The notes under the pieces were generated by a model that was given only the letters and a program-made list of their open reading frames with translations, made no database searches and was not told where the DNA came from. Of a stretch of DNA of 64,000 bases, positions 25,996 to 39,019 are shown in pieces. The first letter of the stretch is position 1, and each line of letters starts with the position of its first letter. A program made the translations under genes and the position numbers. Source of the stretch: Bugula neritina (Eukaryota; Bryozoa; Gymnolaemata; Cheilostomatida; Bugulidae); the NCBI GenBank assembly GCA_964035545.1, contig OZ037766.1, forward strand, positions 19,705,767 through 19,769,766, in the 5' to 3' direction.

Positions 25996-26937
25996 TATGA
26001 GTTGTCTTCCCACATACTGTCGCACTTGTTGATATAAATTTTAGAGTTGTTACATATTAGAAGCAAAACAGCAATAATTGGTAACAATAAGCTAGCTGAA
26101 ATGAAGCTAATACCACATGTAGTTTGCTTAAAAGTTTATTAGCTCATAAAATAAAATTAATACCACAATGTCATAAAACATACCGTAAAGAAATAACTTT
26201 ATGCTGCAATGCACTTAACACACTAGCCAAAATATTAATTTAATTATAATTGATATCCATATAAATATATTCTATATATAATTTGATTTTTTAACAAATA
26301 TCAAGAAAATCTGTGCACAATTTATAGACAAAGACGCAAAACATCTAAAACAAAACAACTTACTCTATTACTTTTTGATATTTTTTACAAATGATCTATT
26401 CTCATATAATTTAAATAAATGGCTATAACTTTCAACAACATTATTCACAGGGATTTGGGTACAAAAATATATTTTAGGCCAAAGGAGTTGTCCACACATA
26501 CTAACATATTTGATGTCTGAATAACAACCAATCGATTAGAATAATATGCCTGGGAGGACTATAACAAAATACATTGAGCAACTGTCTTCTTTAACAGCAG
26601 ATAATCATCAGAAATCATCAACTTATGACTTTCCTTTTCTGTTTTTCACAAATCCTCAATCCTTTATGCTAGCTAATCATAAGCACAACCTGTACTATCC
26701 AAAATAAAGTGGGTAACTCATAATTGGCATATTTCCTTCTAGAAGCAGATTATTCTGAGATTGTCCTGAAATCCTTCATCTCTCGAAACTTCTATAATTA
26801 ACTAAACACTAGCTAACTTTTATTTCTTGCCTTTGGACGTGATGAGGCAGAAAACTATAAACTAACTGTGCATTTGGATAGAACCATTTGCTTGAGATCA
26901 AAAGTGTAAGGGAAAGAATACTTAGTGCTGAATCACA
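25996..26937. other. 3' flank of the minus-strand secreted-protein gene
   Basis: AT-rich sequence downstream of the stop codon at 26938. A TTTATT at 26819-26824 gives AATAAA on the minus strand about 115 bases past the stop and is the best poly(A) signal candidate. No other coding sequence is visible. Confidence 0.45.
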
Positions 26938-29900
26938 TCACGCAGTCTTGCTGACCAAACACTCCAATTTACTAACATAACCATTGTCAGTTTCAACATG
27001 CAGCCATCTTGGTTCTCTATCTTGTAAGTAGAACTTTATCCTCGACTGCTTAATTCCTTTATTTTTACATACAGGATGAGGAGCCTGCAACAACACATAG
27101 AGTACACAATGAAACATTATGAGTTCTATCAGATGGTACTTATGTCCTCCTTTACTAAACACTTATTAGTAATTGTAATTTAACATAAGTAAAGACAATT
27201 GGCGAATGATTCACAGTAAGCTCTAATAGACAATAGGAGGGTTTAAAGCTCAGGGTTGAAACAAAAACTATTTTGAGAGCTTTTCTATAGGAAGTTTGTT
27301 GTGCATCCAAATATTAATAATATATAAATTATATTAGAAAGAAACTCATTATACCTACTGATTAGTGATATAGTGAGTGAAACATCACTTACGTAGGCTG
27401 ATATTAAAACTTCTTCAATGCTGTGCAACTTGAGCATCTCTGAACACAGGGCTAATATGTCATTCGGTTCAGCTGTGTAGCTTCCACAGGGACAGTCTGG
27501 ACATAGGTTATTGTTGGTTTCTGGGTCAACACTGAAGCCTGTTGATGATATCTCAATACTCTCCAAAGGTGTTGCGTTATCTTTATAATCATCATTACCA
27601 TGGAACACTTTTACTCCGTCCACACTAAAACAACGGCTATGCTACATAAAATACAAGTTTATCAAAACTATAATGTGCAGAAATATAATCTAGAAGCTTC
27701 TACTCAAGTTTCCTATCCTACTCTTTTTGTTTTTGAGCAACAAATACTGCAACTGGTAATTATTTTATAATGTACACTGATGACATTAGAGCAAACATTT
27801 ATTTTCAGATCAAACAGTATTTTGTACATATTAAACAACATTTTACAGCAATCAGGCAGTTTAATTAAGTAACCAGTTGTTTACAAGGACTATTTCTACA
27901 ATGTTTATATAATTTACAAAAGTAAATTATTTAGTAATGAGCTGCAATGACATTCTGAAGAAACATTTGGCACATATTCCCATAGCTAAACTGTACACTC
28001 TCAGAGCAAACAAGTGATTTTATTCAACAAATAAAACCTTGAAGCTAAAGTGCTACTCGAAGTGTTCCAACTGCTGAACAATAATTTAAAAGCTTACAAT
28101 TTCCTAAAACTGAAATGCCTTGAACACATTAAAAACCTAATCAAAATACAGTTCAAAAAATTAAAATTATTATGTTTGGCAAGCAGTTCTCTCATAAATA
28201 ATTGTGCTATAAATTATATATCTCCTGCTTAAATTTTATTAATTGGTTTTTTCTACCTATTTTTGTCTTTTAGTCACAGTTTTGACATGCAGGATTTGCT
28301 ACCTTTACCATAACATTAGCTAGACAAATGACCAATATTGAGTGGGGGTTTAAACTAGCAATGCACTGCACTACTAAATATATTAATGGTCATTTTTGTA
28401 GATAATGAATGCTGCAGAAAGGAATACTTAAGTGTGTTAATTTTTTCTAAGTGTTTGGAAGTTGTCCGTACCTGATATTTTCACAGGTGTAGAGAACGTT
28501 CCCTAGCAGTTTCGAGACATAAGTAGCTTCACATGATACATTTCTACCATGCACAGGCAGCATTTTCGGGAAAGGCAACTCTAAAATAAGAAAATGACAA
28601 TAAAGCATATTCCTAAAGATATTGGTGCATGTATGACAAATATCTTTATCATGATGCACATCATATGATCGACAACAATACAATGTAGAAAAGAGGTATA
28701 TCAATAACTAAACAAATAGTATGGTGCTAGAAGGTTTAAATCTTTTCAGCCTATAACCCCAATTAGAGTAGCAATTTCCACTCATCAGCTACACTCCAAC
28801 TCTAGGAAAGAAAAGGCAAAAAGTGAGCTTACAAAGAACGCTTTCCACGCTAAAGGAAATACCTTCGCCCCTCAAGCCTGCAAAACACTATATAATAGAT
28901 ACTTAAATCTGTGCTTGCATTACAGATGAAAATAAACATATTGCAGCAAAGAACACTGGGTGAGTTAGTACTGTAAAAGTTCAAACACCCACAATTTTTA
29001 TCATAATGTAAAAAAATACAGTTGTCCCCAAACACTGTGACAATGAGTTATAGCAAAATTATTATAGGAGTGTTGCCAATACCAAGTTTGAAACTTAGCT
29101 GACCTTATTGCAGAAATAGCTTGCTTGCTTTACAAGCCAAATGAAGATCAAGAAGTATGTCACTAACAAGTATACAACATTTTAGCAGCCAAGAAAAACT
29201 AGCAATTTGGTACAAACTGATAATTTTCAAAGTAATAGTAATGGTGAAAGTGTTTATGCTAATTTCCAGAGTGCATTTCTGATAAAAAGTAGTGAGAAAG
29301 CAATGCATTTCCTGTAAACACTGAATAATACTGAGGGTTGCAAAACATCCTAGCCTTCCAACATTGTGGTTGTGATGAGTAAGAGAAAGCTGTTGTTGTT
29401 TAGCTATTTGCTTTACAGAAATACCACCAATATGACCTCTAATTAACTTTTGTAGCTAACTATTGGGGTAGTAAGCCGCATCCCTCTTTAATTCTATCAA
29501 ATTACCAAAAACCTATGCTATTGCCATAAATATTCATAAAATTCAGGCTAATCTGTTGTTCTCAGGAAATATGGCATCCAGAGGTGACTGTTTATCAGCC
29601 AGTTGACAAATAAGCTACCAATGATACACTGCAGTTTTCCTTATTCACTGTCACTAGCTGCAACTAAATCATTGAGCTAAAGACAGATTTAGGTGCCTAA
29701 TATTGGAGAGTCAAGTAGCAGCTGCAGATTTTGCAAAGCAAAAAAGATATCCAAGGCAAGCTTGGGACAATTAAAACAGGTTTATACTTTGCGTCATCAT
29801 TTTATACAACCATTAGCCTACCACCAAAATTCAATACATGTACATGTGGGAAAATTTTTGAAAAAGAGCAGTTAAAATCTTTTGACTGAAAAAGAGATAA

Positions 29901-32900
29901 GGAAGCCTACTACCAAGTATTCCTAACTTCTTTTGTACAATGAATCAAGGCAGTGCTTTATGTCATAATAGTAAGCAGTCTTTTAAATATTTGCAAGTTG
30001 CATTCCTTGTGGTAGTTAAAGCATTAATAAGTTATAGTAGCACAGGTTAAACTATGAACGGGAGTTGCTTTGCCCTGAACATATAATGCATAAGCATGCT
30101 ACTAATACTAGCAGAAGCAATGGTAAAGTTGCTATTAAATTCTAATGTATGGAAATGAATTGCAACAGTGGCAACTCTTTTTAGAGATTATGGGCAATGT
30201 TGGATGGATGTAGGTGTAGAGTCTGCAATGCTCGTAAAATTGGCCTGCACTAGGCTATAATAAACATGAGAAGTTGTCTTCCTGCAATTTAATGTCTTTA
30301 CATTCCAAATGCCAAACCAAAAATATAGACCCAAATAAGGTGTCACTCTACACCTGCATACCGGTATAGCTGGGACAGCATATAATTCAAACAATTTACA
30401 CCCCATGTGTCTTTTATACTTTTCTCTCATAACATAGTATTTGTAATTAACTGCAATTTAGTAATGTTTAAAAGCAAGCTTAGTTGTATACATCTATTTA
30501 TACCGCAAGCCTTATTTTCCTCAAAAATTAGCTGCTCTTTTTTTGATCTAACCAGTTTCTGCTTAGTATTCCAATCAATTTCTCTCTTGCATAAAACAAT
30601 ATCTAATTGTATCTACATTTAGTGCAAGTACAGTTAGCAGCTCAACTGGTTTGTATTACATTATATGCAATGTTTTTTATTTTACTCAACTTACTGTTCA
30701 ATACAGAATCTCCATGTATGGGCATGGAACAGTATGCTGATAGGAAGTGTTCAGCAAACTGGCACAACCACAGCAAGCCTAGTGTTTTAAAAGCAACACA
30801 CAGTATATATCTGGGTGAGTGGCCAGATGATTTCAGCCCAGAAAATTGCACAAAAGAGCAAAAATTAACGTTGTGCAATCTATGTCAAAGAATTTCAGAA
30901 GACAACATTTTTATTCAGTATGATTATAACAATTTCGTAATTCAACCATATTTTGTGGCTTGAATTGATAAGTGAAAAAGAGCTAAAATAGAGGAATTTT
31001 TCAAGAGTTGGGTAAATGTTGTTGCTTTAGTATGCAAGTTCATGCAGGAAGTGTGTGAATGAATGAACACATATTAAACTTATGGATGGGTAGTGCAGAT
31101 GCATATCCAATCAATAGAGCAGCTAGGCCAAGGCTCATCAAAAGTGATTGACCAGTAACAGTAAGATAATACTAGCTGTAAAGGTTATGTAAATGAAACA
31201 TTAAAACCTTATGTATTAAAGTACAACGACGTACTGCATGACAAAATTTGCCGCCCACGGCTAAGTTACAGCATCTAAACAGGTTATGACTGCGCATTAT
31301 TCCTTCCCCCACTAGTTAACTTCTCTCATTATACTGCTAGTGCTACATTTGGGAATTCTACTATCAAGATTCTGCAGAAAAACAAAACTTATTACCAGCA
31401 CTTTCTATGTTTTCAGTCATTACTGCAGCCCCTATATTAGTACTGTTTGTTTTCTTACTTGCAGTCACAACAGCAGTGTCTAGGCTGTGACTTCTCTTGA
31501 GAGCTGAACAACAAAAAACCACTTTAACCCGATAAACAAAATTCAGTGGTTATTTCTAAACCAAGCTCTTATACCCCTTCCTAAAGATCATGACTCCAGC
31601 TGCAAAGTTAGAGAGCCAAGGCTAAGTGGAAGGCTTGATTGAATTGCCACAAGCTCATTATGGTGGTAGACCATTAGAAATCCTCTTTCCCATAGGCACC
31701 AAAATGTTGTTTTTGTACTAGAAATTATTTTTGTCATGTGGGCTCTCAGCACTAAGCACTATTGTGGCCTGTATTTACAAAATTAACCGTGTGTGGTTAT
31801 TATTTGACATAATTTGGCCATATTTTTGCGTTTGCACTACATGGTTCCATGCTTTACCACATTTAGAGGCTAGAGTATACAAAATAATTTTTAAAAACAT
31901 ATTTTTTAATAAACAAACTATAAAGTGTGATTGTATATTTAATCCTACATTATATACAACTTTTCTTCTCTCATGTATTTAGAAAGTAAAGCTTGTATAT
32001 TGCATCTGTTGTGACAAGTACAAAAATACAGGAACCTCCTTTATGCCAGTAGCCTACAGCTATTTAGTTTTTGATGGTTAAGGCAATCATTTGTAGCCAC
32101 TAAAAATTAATTCTTTATCAGAAGCTATTGCCTGCATTTTACACATGAAAAAATTCCTTTTTCATAGTAGATTTATCGATGTATTTGAGTTTAACATTAA
32201 GTTTCTCATGAGTAAACTTGAAAAGTACACAGAATAACCTTTAGGGTCAAATGCATATAGTCAAGTTAGTTGTTGGTCAATAGAAACAAACAAAAAATAT
32301 TTCAATCAATTTTATCAATCAATTAATGAAAGCAGACAAATAAAAGTGTAATGAATTATTCAGTTAATAGTCCAGTTTGTTAGAGGACACAGATTTGTTA
32401 CCCCAACTCATATGGTCAGCTGATCCAATTCAACAGTTCAAATTACTATTAGCTACAGATTTGAAGAGGCATGTGATGAACTATTAGCAGTTGTATTTTC
32501 TTCACACATTTAATATTCCAACTCAATAATCAATACATAACACTCTACATAAATCAGCTGATTGGGTATGTTCCATACAAATGACAGTCAGCCAACAACA
32601 CAAGCATTATATGAAAGTTTTTTTCACTGAAAGCAACATGTGAAAATTGCTACCTGCGATTGTTAGAGATATCTCAATAGATTCTACCAGTGTAGAGCTG
32701 TACCCTAGTGAGTGTTGTTTGGCTTACTAACTGCTAGCTGATACAGTAAGACCTATGAGTGGTAGATACAAGGTCTTAGCAGTTCCAACAGGATATTGCA
32801 AATCAGGAAAATGTATTTTGGTTTTCATGATTTTTGATTACTCAGGTGGAAAAGGGGTTTCAGTGTTTGGAACTGACAAATTTCTTTAGTAGCAGCACTA

Positions 32901-33521
32901 TATATTTGGAATAATAGAACTACTAACCATACTTCCTAATCGGAAATATTACTTGAGCGTTAACATCAATTGAGATTCAAGCTTAACAATTTTCCTAAGA
33001 ATTTCTAAAAAAAACTGCTTCCACTACGAAGAAATGAAAATTTAGATTCAAACAATAGAAATAGAAAATAAACGTTTGGTTTATAAACTGGTGGCTAGAT
33101 TATGGTATGCCAACTTGTGCTTAAAATGAACTAGATACTAAATAAAAACATCCAATGAATGTGATTTTTAATATTTGCTGACAGACAAAATGTTAATAAT
33201 GGTGTGAGCATTCAGGTGATTTAAGAGTATTGAGTGAATCAGCACACACAGAATAGTCAGAAGCTTGTCTCTATAGTATCTGGTGTATAGAATGTCCAGT
33301 TTGTTTTTTGGAAACACATTTTGCTTTGCTATTTATCATAAATGCCACCTAATTAAGTCAGTGTTTTAGGCAAGATATGTCAAATCACTTGATTTACTAA
33401 TGATGAGATACAAAGCTAATCCAACCCTGTTTACATCATTACAGCTATCTGGAACTATGCAACCGCATCTACTTGTGAAATTGGTATTTAGAATGGCCAA
33501 AGCCATCACCAGGATTTTCAT
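26938..33521 (-). CDS. six-exon gene, secreted cysteine-containing protein of unknown family, ~231 aa
   Basis: Exons in transcript order: 33521-33473, 32704-32654, 31503-31396, 28580-28472, 27624-27393, 27084-26938. Each join has a GT donor and AG acceptor and keeps frame; the stop is TGA at 26938-26940. The last three exons are well supported. The first three rest on phase agreement and are less sure. The ATG at 33521 starts a hydrophobic stretch (MKILVMALAILNTNFT) that could be a short signal peptide. A basic Ser/Thr-rich segment (LKRSHSLDTAVVTASKK) follows, then a cysteine-bearing part: NVSCEATYV, LYTCENIRS, NLCPDCPCGS, ALCSEMLKL, HPVCKNKGI, KLECLVSK. Eight cysteines and two Asn glycosylation sites in that part fit an extracellular fold. 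The DILALCSEML stretch has a faint likeness to NTR or meteorin-type modules, not enough to assign. No operon-like context helps. Confidence 0.55.
30707..30963 (+). CDS. candidate terminal exon on the opposite strand, unknown protein
   Basis: A good acceptor (ttactgttcaatacag) is followed by an open frame of 85 codons ending in TGA at 30961-30963. The peptide is complex and cysteine-bearing (MGMEQYADRKCSANWHNHSK, YLGEWPDDFSPENCTKEQKL, LCNLCQRISEDN), unlike its AT-rich surroundings. It lies inside an intron of the minus-strand gene at 26938-33521, so it would be part of a nested opposite-strand gene. No matching upstream exon on the plus strand was identified. A strong internal donor (GGTGAGT near 30814) means it could also be an internal exon. 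The family is not recognised. Confidence 0.35.
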
Positions 33522-33548
33522 ATATCTTATATGTTCACAAGTCACCAG

Positions 33549-34638
33549 CTGTGTGTGTGTGTGTAAAAATGGAGCTGTGGAGTGTAGCATAACAGCTTTC
33601 GATTACGTAGTTGATAATAAAAGTAGCCTAGTAGGGCTAGCATTGTTGGAAAGGCGGCCTTTGTAAATCAATAACAAAAGCCATAGCAGTCTTTGACCGT
33701 TATGCAAATGCATTCAACTTTGTTGAAGTAATTTCAAAGACATTGTGTTATTTAATATGCTTCGAAGTAAATGTTGAATACCTTTTTATTTTCACATATT
33801 ATGCTGAGCAGATGAGGTAACAAAACAACTTAAAATGTAACACTAGGCTAAGAAACTGTTCAACAAGGCATACTTGGCTGTTGTTGACATCCAACAAAGA
33901 AATATTTGATAATTATTGTATTGATACTCTTCGAATAGTCATCCCCAATCAAATTTTATCATGTTGATTATTTTTGCTGTACCTATTATAAATATCTTAT
34001 TTATTGGCAAAGCTGCTAAATGCTCTTCACTAGTGATCTGCCAGCTTATAACAAGTTTTGTCACCACGAAAAACGGTGTACCACCCAGATGACTGTGTAC
34101 TGACTCCCTATATCTAACCCCATTGACCAACAAATCTACTTTCAACATCGTGACCAGAGAACAGCTGGAAACTGCAGATCACTTTGTTTACCAGCTTCTT
34201 GGTTTGACTACAAGATCTGTGGTCTATGTGATGGACCTGAGTAAATCAGATCACCAATAATGTTTAGCCCTTTCACCACATCATTTTCTGATTGAATAAC
34301 TAAGCCTTTCCATATTATTTTCTTACTCTAACAAATACCTCTTGGTATTGTGAATGGTTAGAATGCACTAATACCTGGTTTCCAAATGACAAGTCATAAA
34401 TCCTAAGCCATTCTCAGCAGTTTTAAGCAGAGCAGAATAAAATGTTTTTTTTATTGTATGGATAAAATATTGGGTTTCGAAAATCAGGCAAGTGGTCTCA
34501 GTTGAGACCTACCCCTTATAAACTTTGGCTGATGGAAAACCAACTATTAGCACAATTCTGCATTTACTGGGTATTTTGTAGCAGTTTAGTTCACAATAGA
34601 CAGTTGTAATAATAACATAAAACATTTTAGCTTTCTGT
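33549..34638. other. upstream of minus-strand gene; no gene seen
   Basis: A (CA)n tract on the minus strand ends in CAG at 33550-33549, so the first coding exon may begin with an acceptor at 33548, with a non-coding exon further upstream. The remaining open frames are short and without splice context. Confidence 0.35.
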
Positions 34639-34878
34639 GGGAGCAGCCATGGTCTAGGGTTTGAAGCGCTGACATTTTTGAAATTTTGAAGTCATGGATT
34701 TGAACCCCAGTAAAGGCCATTGGTGATGTTAGGAAGAGCATCTAGTCATAATTGCTCCTGTGCCCCACCTGAATAAGTTCTTAGCTCAATTTAATAGAAA
34801 AAAAACATTTTCTATGGGGGGGGGGTTTCTCACAGGATGGTGACTATAAACTTGCTGTGAGTGAGGTTTTTTGGCTTT
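34639..34878 (+). mobile_element. tRNA-derived SINE, full-length copy
   Basis: Begins GGGAGCAGCCATGGTCTAGGG, resembling a tRNA 5' half with an A-box-like TGGTCTAGGG. GATTTGAACCCC about 55 bases on resembles a pol III B box. The tRNA-unrelated body shares GTAAAGGCCATTGGTGATGT, GGAAGAGCATC, a CCCC-ATATAAATAAGTCCTTAGC-type stretch and TTCTCACAGG-ATGGTGACTATA with copies at 51010 and 23290. It is not a functional tRNA because it cannot form the cloverleaf. Confidence 0.8.
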
Positions 34879-36180
34879 CTGCCATAAGTGAATTTAAATG
34901 CTATAAGGCTTTGTATAACCACAAAAACATTGCATTAATTTTTAACAGAAAATAGTAAGTGTTATTGGTACAAGAATGCGTAACAGGTTCTTATTAACCA
35001 ACTGTTTAAAAAACATGTTGATAAAAAGTGAGGTGCAAATCTCAAACCATTTAGCATAACTGTAACATGTTTGTATAGATAAGAACAGTATTTGCTTAAT
35101 GCATGAACAATGCGTATTTTGGTCTAGATTGTACACCAATCATCAACTGATCTGGCAGCTATAACAACAAAACCTCCGTTCCAGCAGTAGCTTTCCATTT
35201 AAAGAAACAACTAATTTACAAGATTTGCATCTGGGTCAAAATCCATGATTACATGCAATAATAATTGATACAGTCACTTTGCTTCCAAGGTGCATACAGT
35301 AGAAGAGAACAGAGACAATCTCCACAGTTGATTTCTGTGGATGGCTCAACTCTGAACACTTGAAACAGTCTAAATGCCACAACCTCTTACAAATCAACAT
35401 GTCACCAGCTATAAATGGGCAGAAAAGTTACCCAATATTCATTAAATGCCAAAAATATTGTTATTCTCTGAGTTGCCCATTGGCAACCTGATAGCATATA
35501 ATGAATGCTATAACATAAAAACCAAGCCATTAATACATAATCTATGAATGGTAACAGCCTTGTGAAAATACTATTTTATCAACATGTATTGTGATGATAG
35601 TGATGACATTATTTAGGGCTGTGCTCTAATATTTTAACCAATTTGTGTAGCCAATATAACAGGCATTCATAGCTTCCACTTGCAACCACTGCAAGTTATA
35701 CTTAGATAATACACTGTACTAGTTAGCCAAACTGGCCATTAACACACTGCAGTTGCAGTGAGGGTTTATTAATAGAAGTATTATATAAAACAATGACTTC
35801 ACTCTAGCTACAGCTAGTAAGAATTTAAGATGTTGCATAATGCCGTCTGCAAAAAAGGGTCAATAACATATGCATGATTCTGTGTTAGTTGATGTTAGTT
35901 AATGCGCTGTATAAGCTCACATTATGAGGGATGGGGCTGTAGCAATTGATAGTATGAGTCTAAGCCCTATAAGGTGTTGAGTTCAGAAGCAAACAAAAGT
36001 TTAAAACTCTCAGGCGCTAATCAAAAAAGATTTAGCAAAATTTGCAAATATGTATAATTATAATTGAGAATAGAAAATCCACCTCTTTATACTAAAAACA
36101 TGCAGCATGCAGTAATTATTGGGAGTTCATTGTGTAATGATTCATAGGAATTTGGAAGAACATTATTTGAAAATTACTGC
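34879..36180. other. intergenic, nothing recognised
   Basis: AT-rich DNA with only short, unspliceable open frames on both strands. No further repeat was paired. Confidence 0.45.
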
Positions 36181-36278
36181 CCATGTGGCCTCCAGACCAA
36201 ACTAAATTTGACAGTGTGGCCCTCGCCATGGAATATTCTATTTCAGTGGCTCCAGTCTGAAAAGGTTGGACACCCCTG
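36181..36278 (-). mobile_element. terminal fragment of a hAT-like DNA transposon
   Basis: The segment ends AAAAGGTTGGACACCCCTG. Its reverse complement, CAGGGGTGTCCAACCTTTT, matches the common hAT (Charlie-type) terminal sequence. The adjoining GTGGCCTCC and GTGGCCCTCG are usual subterminal features of such elements. The partner terminus was not found, so the copy is truncated or diverged. Confidence 0.5.
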
Positions 36279-38072
36279 CAACTGCGTTACAAATGATTAG
36301 ATGTTTTAATCTAAAACTCAACTGCATACAAACTATTTCCTATAAGGTGATTGTACTTGCTGTAATATAATTATTGAAAGCTTGGTTGTAATATATTGGT
36401 TACCGTTTAAAACGCAAGGTCGCCTGGAGGATGGCAAAGATTCACTTGGTGGTGGTAAAGATCCTGATTGCTATAAGCTCTTGGCATTAAGGATAATAAT
36501 ATATTGTTGTTGCAAAAGTTTTTAACATCAAATTAATATTCTAAAGAATGTCAACACCTAGTCTTTCCTTCTTCCCATTTTTAATAAGTGGTAAACAACC
36601 TGCACATGTAGTGGCTTCATTAATAACACAGTGTCAAAGTGCAGGATGATGACAGTGTTACTTAGTTCCAATAACAAGTATGATGCATTCTACCTTGATC
36701 GACTTTTTTTGCTAAGGTGTGAATTCAACAGCTGCTTTGCAACCCACTTCCATAATAAGCTAGGATAGTGCCTTACTTAGAGATACATGATTAACACTCA
36801 AGGTTTGAATGTAGAGCTGAATAACCTCAGGGGTGATAAGATAGCAGAGCTTATTGTTACATAATATATTAGTGTGCAGTATCTCTCTAACCAGTCAACC
36901 CACCTAACTAGTTGATTCAGTAAAATTATTTTATAATTATAAATCCTTTACTATCATAGCCTAGTAGTAAGAACCTTGCAAGTTCTTTAACCTGTTTGGT
37001 CTTTGCATGCAATTTAAGTTTATAAAATCTATCGATTTTACTATAAAATACCTAACAAGAGAATTTAGTGTTCTATAAGTACTAACTATTATGTTGGCCA
37101 GGTTAGCATTGATGGGGCAAAAGCTCACACTAATGTAGTTTTACATGTACAAATAATATTCTTAAAACTGGTCGTGGTATTCAAGTCACATATTCGCAGA
37201 GATAGACAAGAAATACATAGAAAAGGGTGTTTGAACCCTAGAAGTTAGCTTAACTGTGTAGAGTGGGCCTTTAACCAATTCAACTACTAGATCAACCCTA
37301 AAGGAGAGGGGTGACTAGTGAACTAATTATCAAGTGTATAAAGTTACCAGGGGCACATTTACATTTAGGCTTACAACTTAAATTATGTAACAACGAATAA
37401 AAAATTCCCACACTATTCTCAACACTATACTACATAGGACTGAGTAACTGTGACCGTACCCTCTCAATACTATTTCTATTACTAATACCTTCCAGACATT
37501 GGGAAGCCAGCATTTTACTATGAAATACATATTTTCAAGTAAGAACAACCAGTAGGCATGCCGACTTTAAGCCTGATATTGATATTTTTTTAAAAATTTC
37601 ACTGCACCTGAGTTTGCTGTACCAATAGAAGATACAAACTTTTCTTCTAATAGTCAAGATGACATTGTTATTGTAACAAGAGTGTGGCTAGATAATATCT
37701 AAATGTTTCTTTGGATTCATCTTGCAGTGAGTATTATTGTATAACTTTTAGTCCAGGACATAAATACTTTTTCATTTATTGCCTATAATTATGTTAAACC
37801 TCCTTACTACAAGTATAAATGTACTCTCTTATTTTTTCTTATTCCTAATACTGAAATGCATTACTATCACAATTAATATTATAAGTATTTTACTATAAGT
37901 GCAAAGTATATGCCGATAGTATTATATTATATTGATAGAAAAGGCTGCCAATCACTTTCACACTATTACTTGAATGACATTCCATTATGGACAAGTCACT
38001 TTGAAACTGTCCTATAGTAGTTCCTATTTTCAGGTTTTAGGCAAAATCAGAGTTTTCCTACCAGCATGAAAC

Positions 38073-38114
<42 letters not shown>

Positions 38115-38700
38115 TCTCAGACACTGTGTAAGGAGAAATGTGATGCAAGTTGGAGTATTTTCACTTACCCATCATTGAATTTGATGTTACTGGACTGGGT
38201 TCAATTAGTCCTAGGAATACAAGTAGCAATACCTCCGTGCATTTCACCATTTTCATTTTAGCCAAAGAAGTGGAACTGCTTTGCGCAGTTTAGTTGCTGT
38301 TAGGCTTTACAGTATTGAGGTTGACTTCGATGGGCTAGATAAAGAGTATATGCTTATCTAGACTGTGCTGTTTAACTTTCTTACCACTCAACTACGCAAG
38401 CAAGAAATTGCCAATTATAAGTTATTTACAAAATGTTTGAATTGATTTCGCTTAGCCAATTTGCATACTCAAAAATCAATAGTAAGTATTATAATTATGT
38501 CATACCACCAGTAGTAGTAGCTGCTTCAGTATAGCCTTCTAGTTATTTCCTGTTGATTACCCTCACCATGAGCAGTTTTACTTTGTTGAAAATGCTTCAG
38601 ATTGATACTAAGGTAACTGAAACTTGGTTGCTCTGAAGAATGAATACAGTCTGGTGGGAGTGTAGGAATATGAATAACCTGTATAGCAGCATTTACAACT
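36279..38700. other. intergenic with (AGT)n microsatellite
   Basis: No coding exon is supported. A perfect AGT trinucleotide tract of about 14 units lies at 38072-38116; the polyserine open frame it generates is an artefact. The rest is AT-rich unique-looking DNA. Confidence 0.5.
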
Positions 38701-38744
38701 TGAACTACTGCCTGGCTAATCTGCTACTACAAAACGCAATACAG

Positions 38745-39019
38745 TGACGTAATACGAAGCTGCTTATGCCTATCAAGTGTTAGTTCAGCTCCTTCACAGG
38801 TTATATAATCCTATACAATCTTCAGCACTAATCTCAAACAGCCCAGCTCCTAATAACTTACAGTAGTAATTTTTAACATCAGCGAGGCAACACGTGGTAT
38901 GACGTAGCATTATGACTGTATGTTGCGTGCTTCAGCCAATGAATATCCAGTTTGTTATCTGGTTCTATAGCAACCAATAACAAAAACTAAACGTTTACGG
39001 TGCCATAAAGTTAGCCAAT
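38745..39019. promoter_or_regulatory. CCAAT/CRE cluster, putative promoter
   Basis: Three CCAAT boxes at 38936-38940, 38974-38978 and 39015-39019 are spaced 38 and 41 bases. They are accompanied by TGACGTAA (38745-38752), TGACGTAG (38900-38907) and an E-box CACGTG (38891-38896), in a patch less AT-rich than its surroundings. NF-Y binds CCAAT and CREB/ATF binds TGACGT. Evenly spaced CCAAT boxes are typical of real promoters. No coding exon adjoins on either strand. It might drive a non-coding first exon of the minus-strand gene starting at 33521, or an RNA gene. Both options are inference. Confidence 0.4.

Noticed and set aside
34639-34720. Possible tRNA gene
   Set aside because: A- and B-box-like motifs are present, but the arms do not pair into a cloverleaf and the sequence recurs with a shared body, so it is a SINE head.
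38073-38261. Polyserine open frame
   Set aside because: Generated by the AGT microsatellite; no splice sites or downstream domain.
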